Below, one piece after another: positions 6,112 through 6,185 of a stretch of 6,185 bases of DNA. Both the position numbers and the translations under genes were made by a program. The notes beneath the pieces are model-generated. The model was given only the letters and a program-made list of their open reading frames with translations. It did not search any database and was not told where the DNA came from. The stretch is from Bacteroidales bacterium. Lineage in GTDB: Bacteria > Bacteroidota > Bacteroidia > Bacteroidales > PUMT01. Where the stretch lies: positions 1-6,185 of the forward strand of contig SKQJ01000182.1 of the NCBI GenBank assembly GCA_007119075.1, read 5' to 3'. The number at the start of each line of letters is the position of its first letter. The stretch's first letter is position 1.

Positions 6112-6115
6112 TTCT

Positions 6116-6185
6116 ATGAAGAATTCAGAAATCTATGCCCCTCAAATAGATGCGATTATCGAAGGACACTCTCCCGGAAATAATC
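6116..6185 (+). CDS. Possible start of an unidentified gene, cut by the right edge
   Basis: An ATG at 6116 opens a frame that stays open for 23 codons to the window end, beginning MKNSEIYAPQIDAIIEGHSP. The frame is closed upstream by TAA at 6104-6106, so this ATG is the only start available. The peptide has a believable soluble, amphipathic composition, but it is too short to assign a family. A consensus -7 box lies just before it. It could equally be a short chance frame. Confidence 0.35.
   Translation, partial: MKNSEIYAPQIDAIIEGHSPGNN

Overview
The window looks like chromosomal DNA from a member of the Bacteroidota, probably an environmental polysaccharide degrader. Three things point there. 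The gene families are typical of the phylum: a Gfo/Idh/MocA oxidoreductase with an export-type N-terminus, an atypical GH10 enzyme, a DUF4143 ATPase and a short-type HipA. There are matches to the Bacteroidota -7 promoter element TAnnTTTG. Gene starts have AT-rich leaders and no clear Shine-Dalgarno. The genus cannot be fixed from this sequence.

Layout: positions 1-159 (minus) hold a 5'-truncated HipA-like fragment that runs off the left edge. Positions 160-749 are a gene-poor scar with a 23-bp tandem repeat (348-439), a 12-bp direct repeat and a possible membrane-protein C-terminal remnant (513-653). Positions 750-2042 (plus) encode an intact exported Gfo/Idh/MocA oxidoreductase. Convergent with it, 2056-2769 (minus) is a GH13 alpha-amylase remnant that has lost its catalytic core in frame and also its C-terminus. 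Its start overlaps the stop of a complete AAA ATPase/DUF4143 gene (2769-4109, minus). Upstream of the ATPase lie a -7 box and three copies of a 33-bp repeat (4149-4247). Positions 4386-5828 (plus) encode an intact secreted GH10-like glycoside hydrolase. The right end has an unassigned minus-strand open stretch (5825-6031) and the possible start of another gene (6116 to the edge).

The oxidoreductase and the GH10 enzyme suggest carbohydrate scavenging: the secreted hydrolase would cut a glycan and the oxidoreductase could act on a sugar or sugar derivative. They are separated by more than 2 kb of opposite-strand DNA and are not one operon. The broken hipA, broken amylase, DUF4143 ATPase and several repeats suggest a rearranged accessory segment. 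I found no complete mobile element, CRISPR array, rRNA or tRNA. No clearly new multi-gene system is evident. The most unusual items are the 33-bp repeat/promoter block upstream of the ATPase, the cleanly in-frame core-deleted amylase, and the GH10 protein that lacks several canonical subsite residues.
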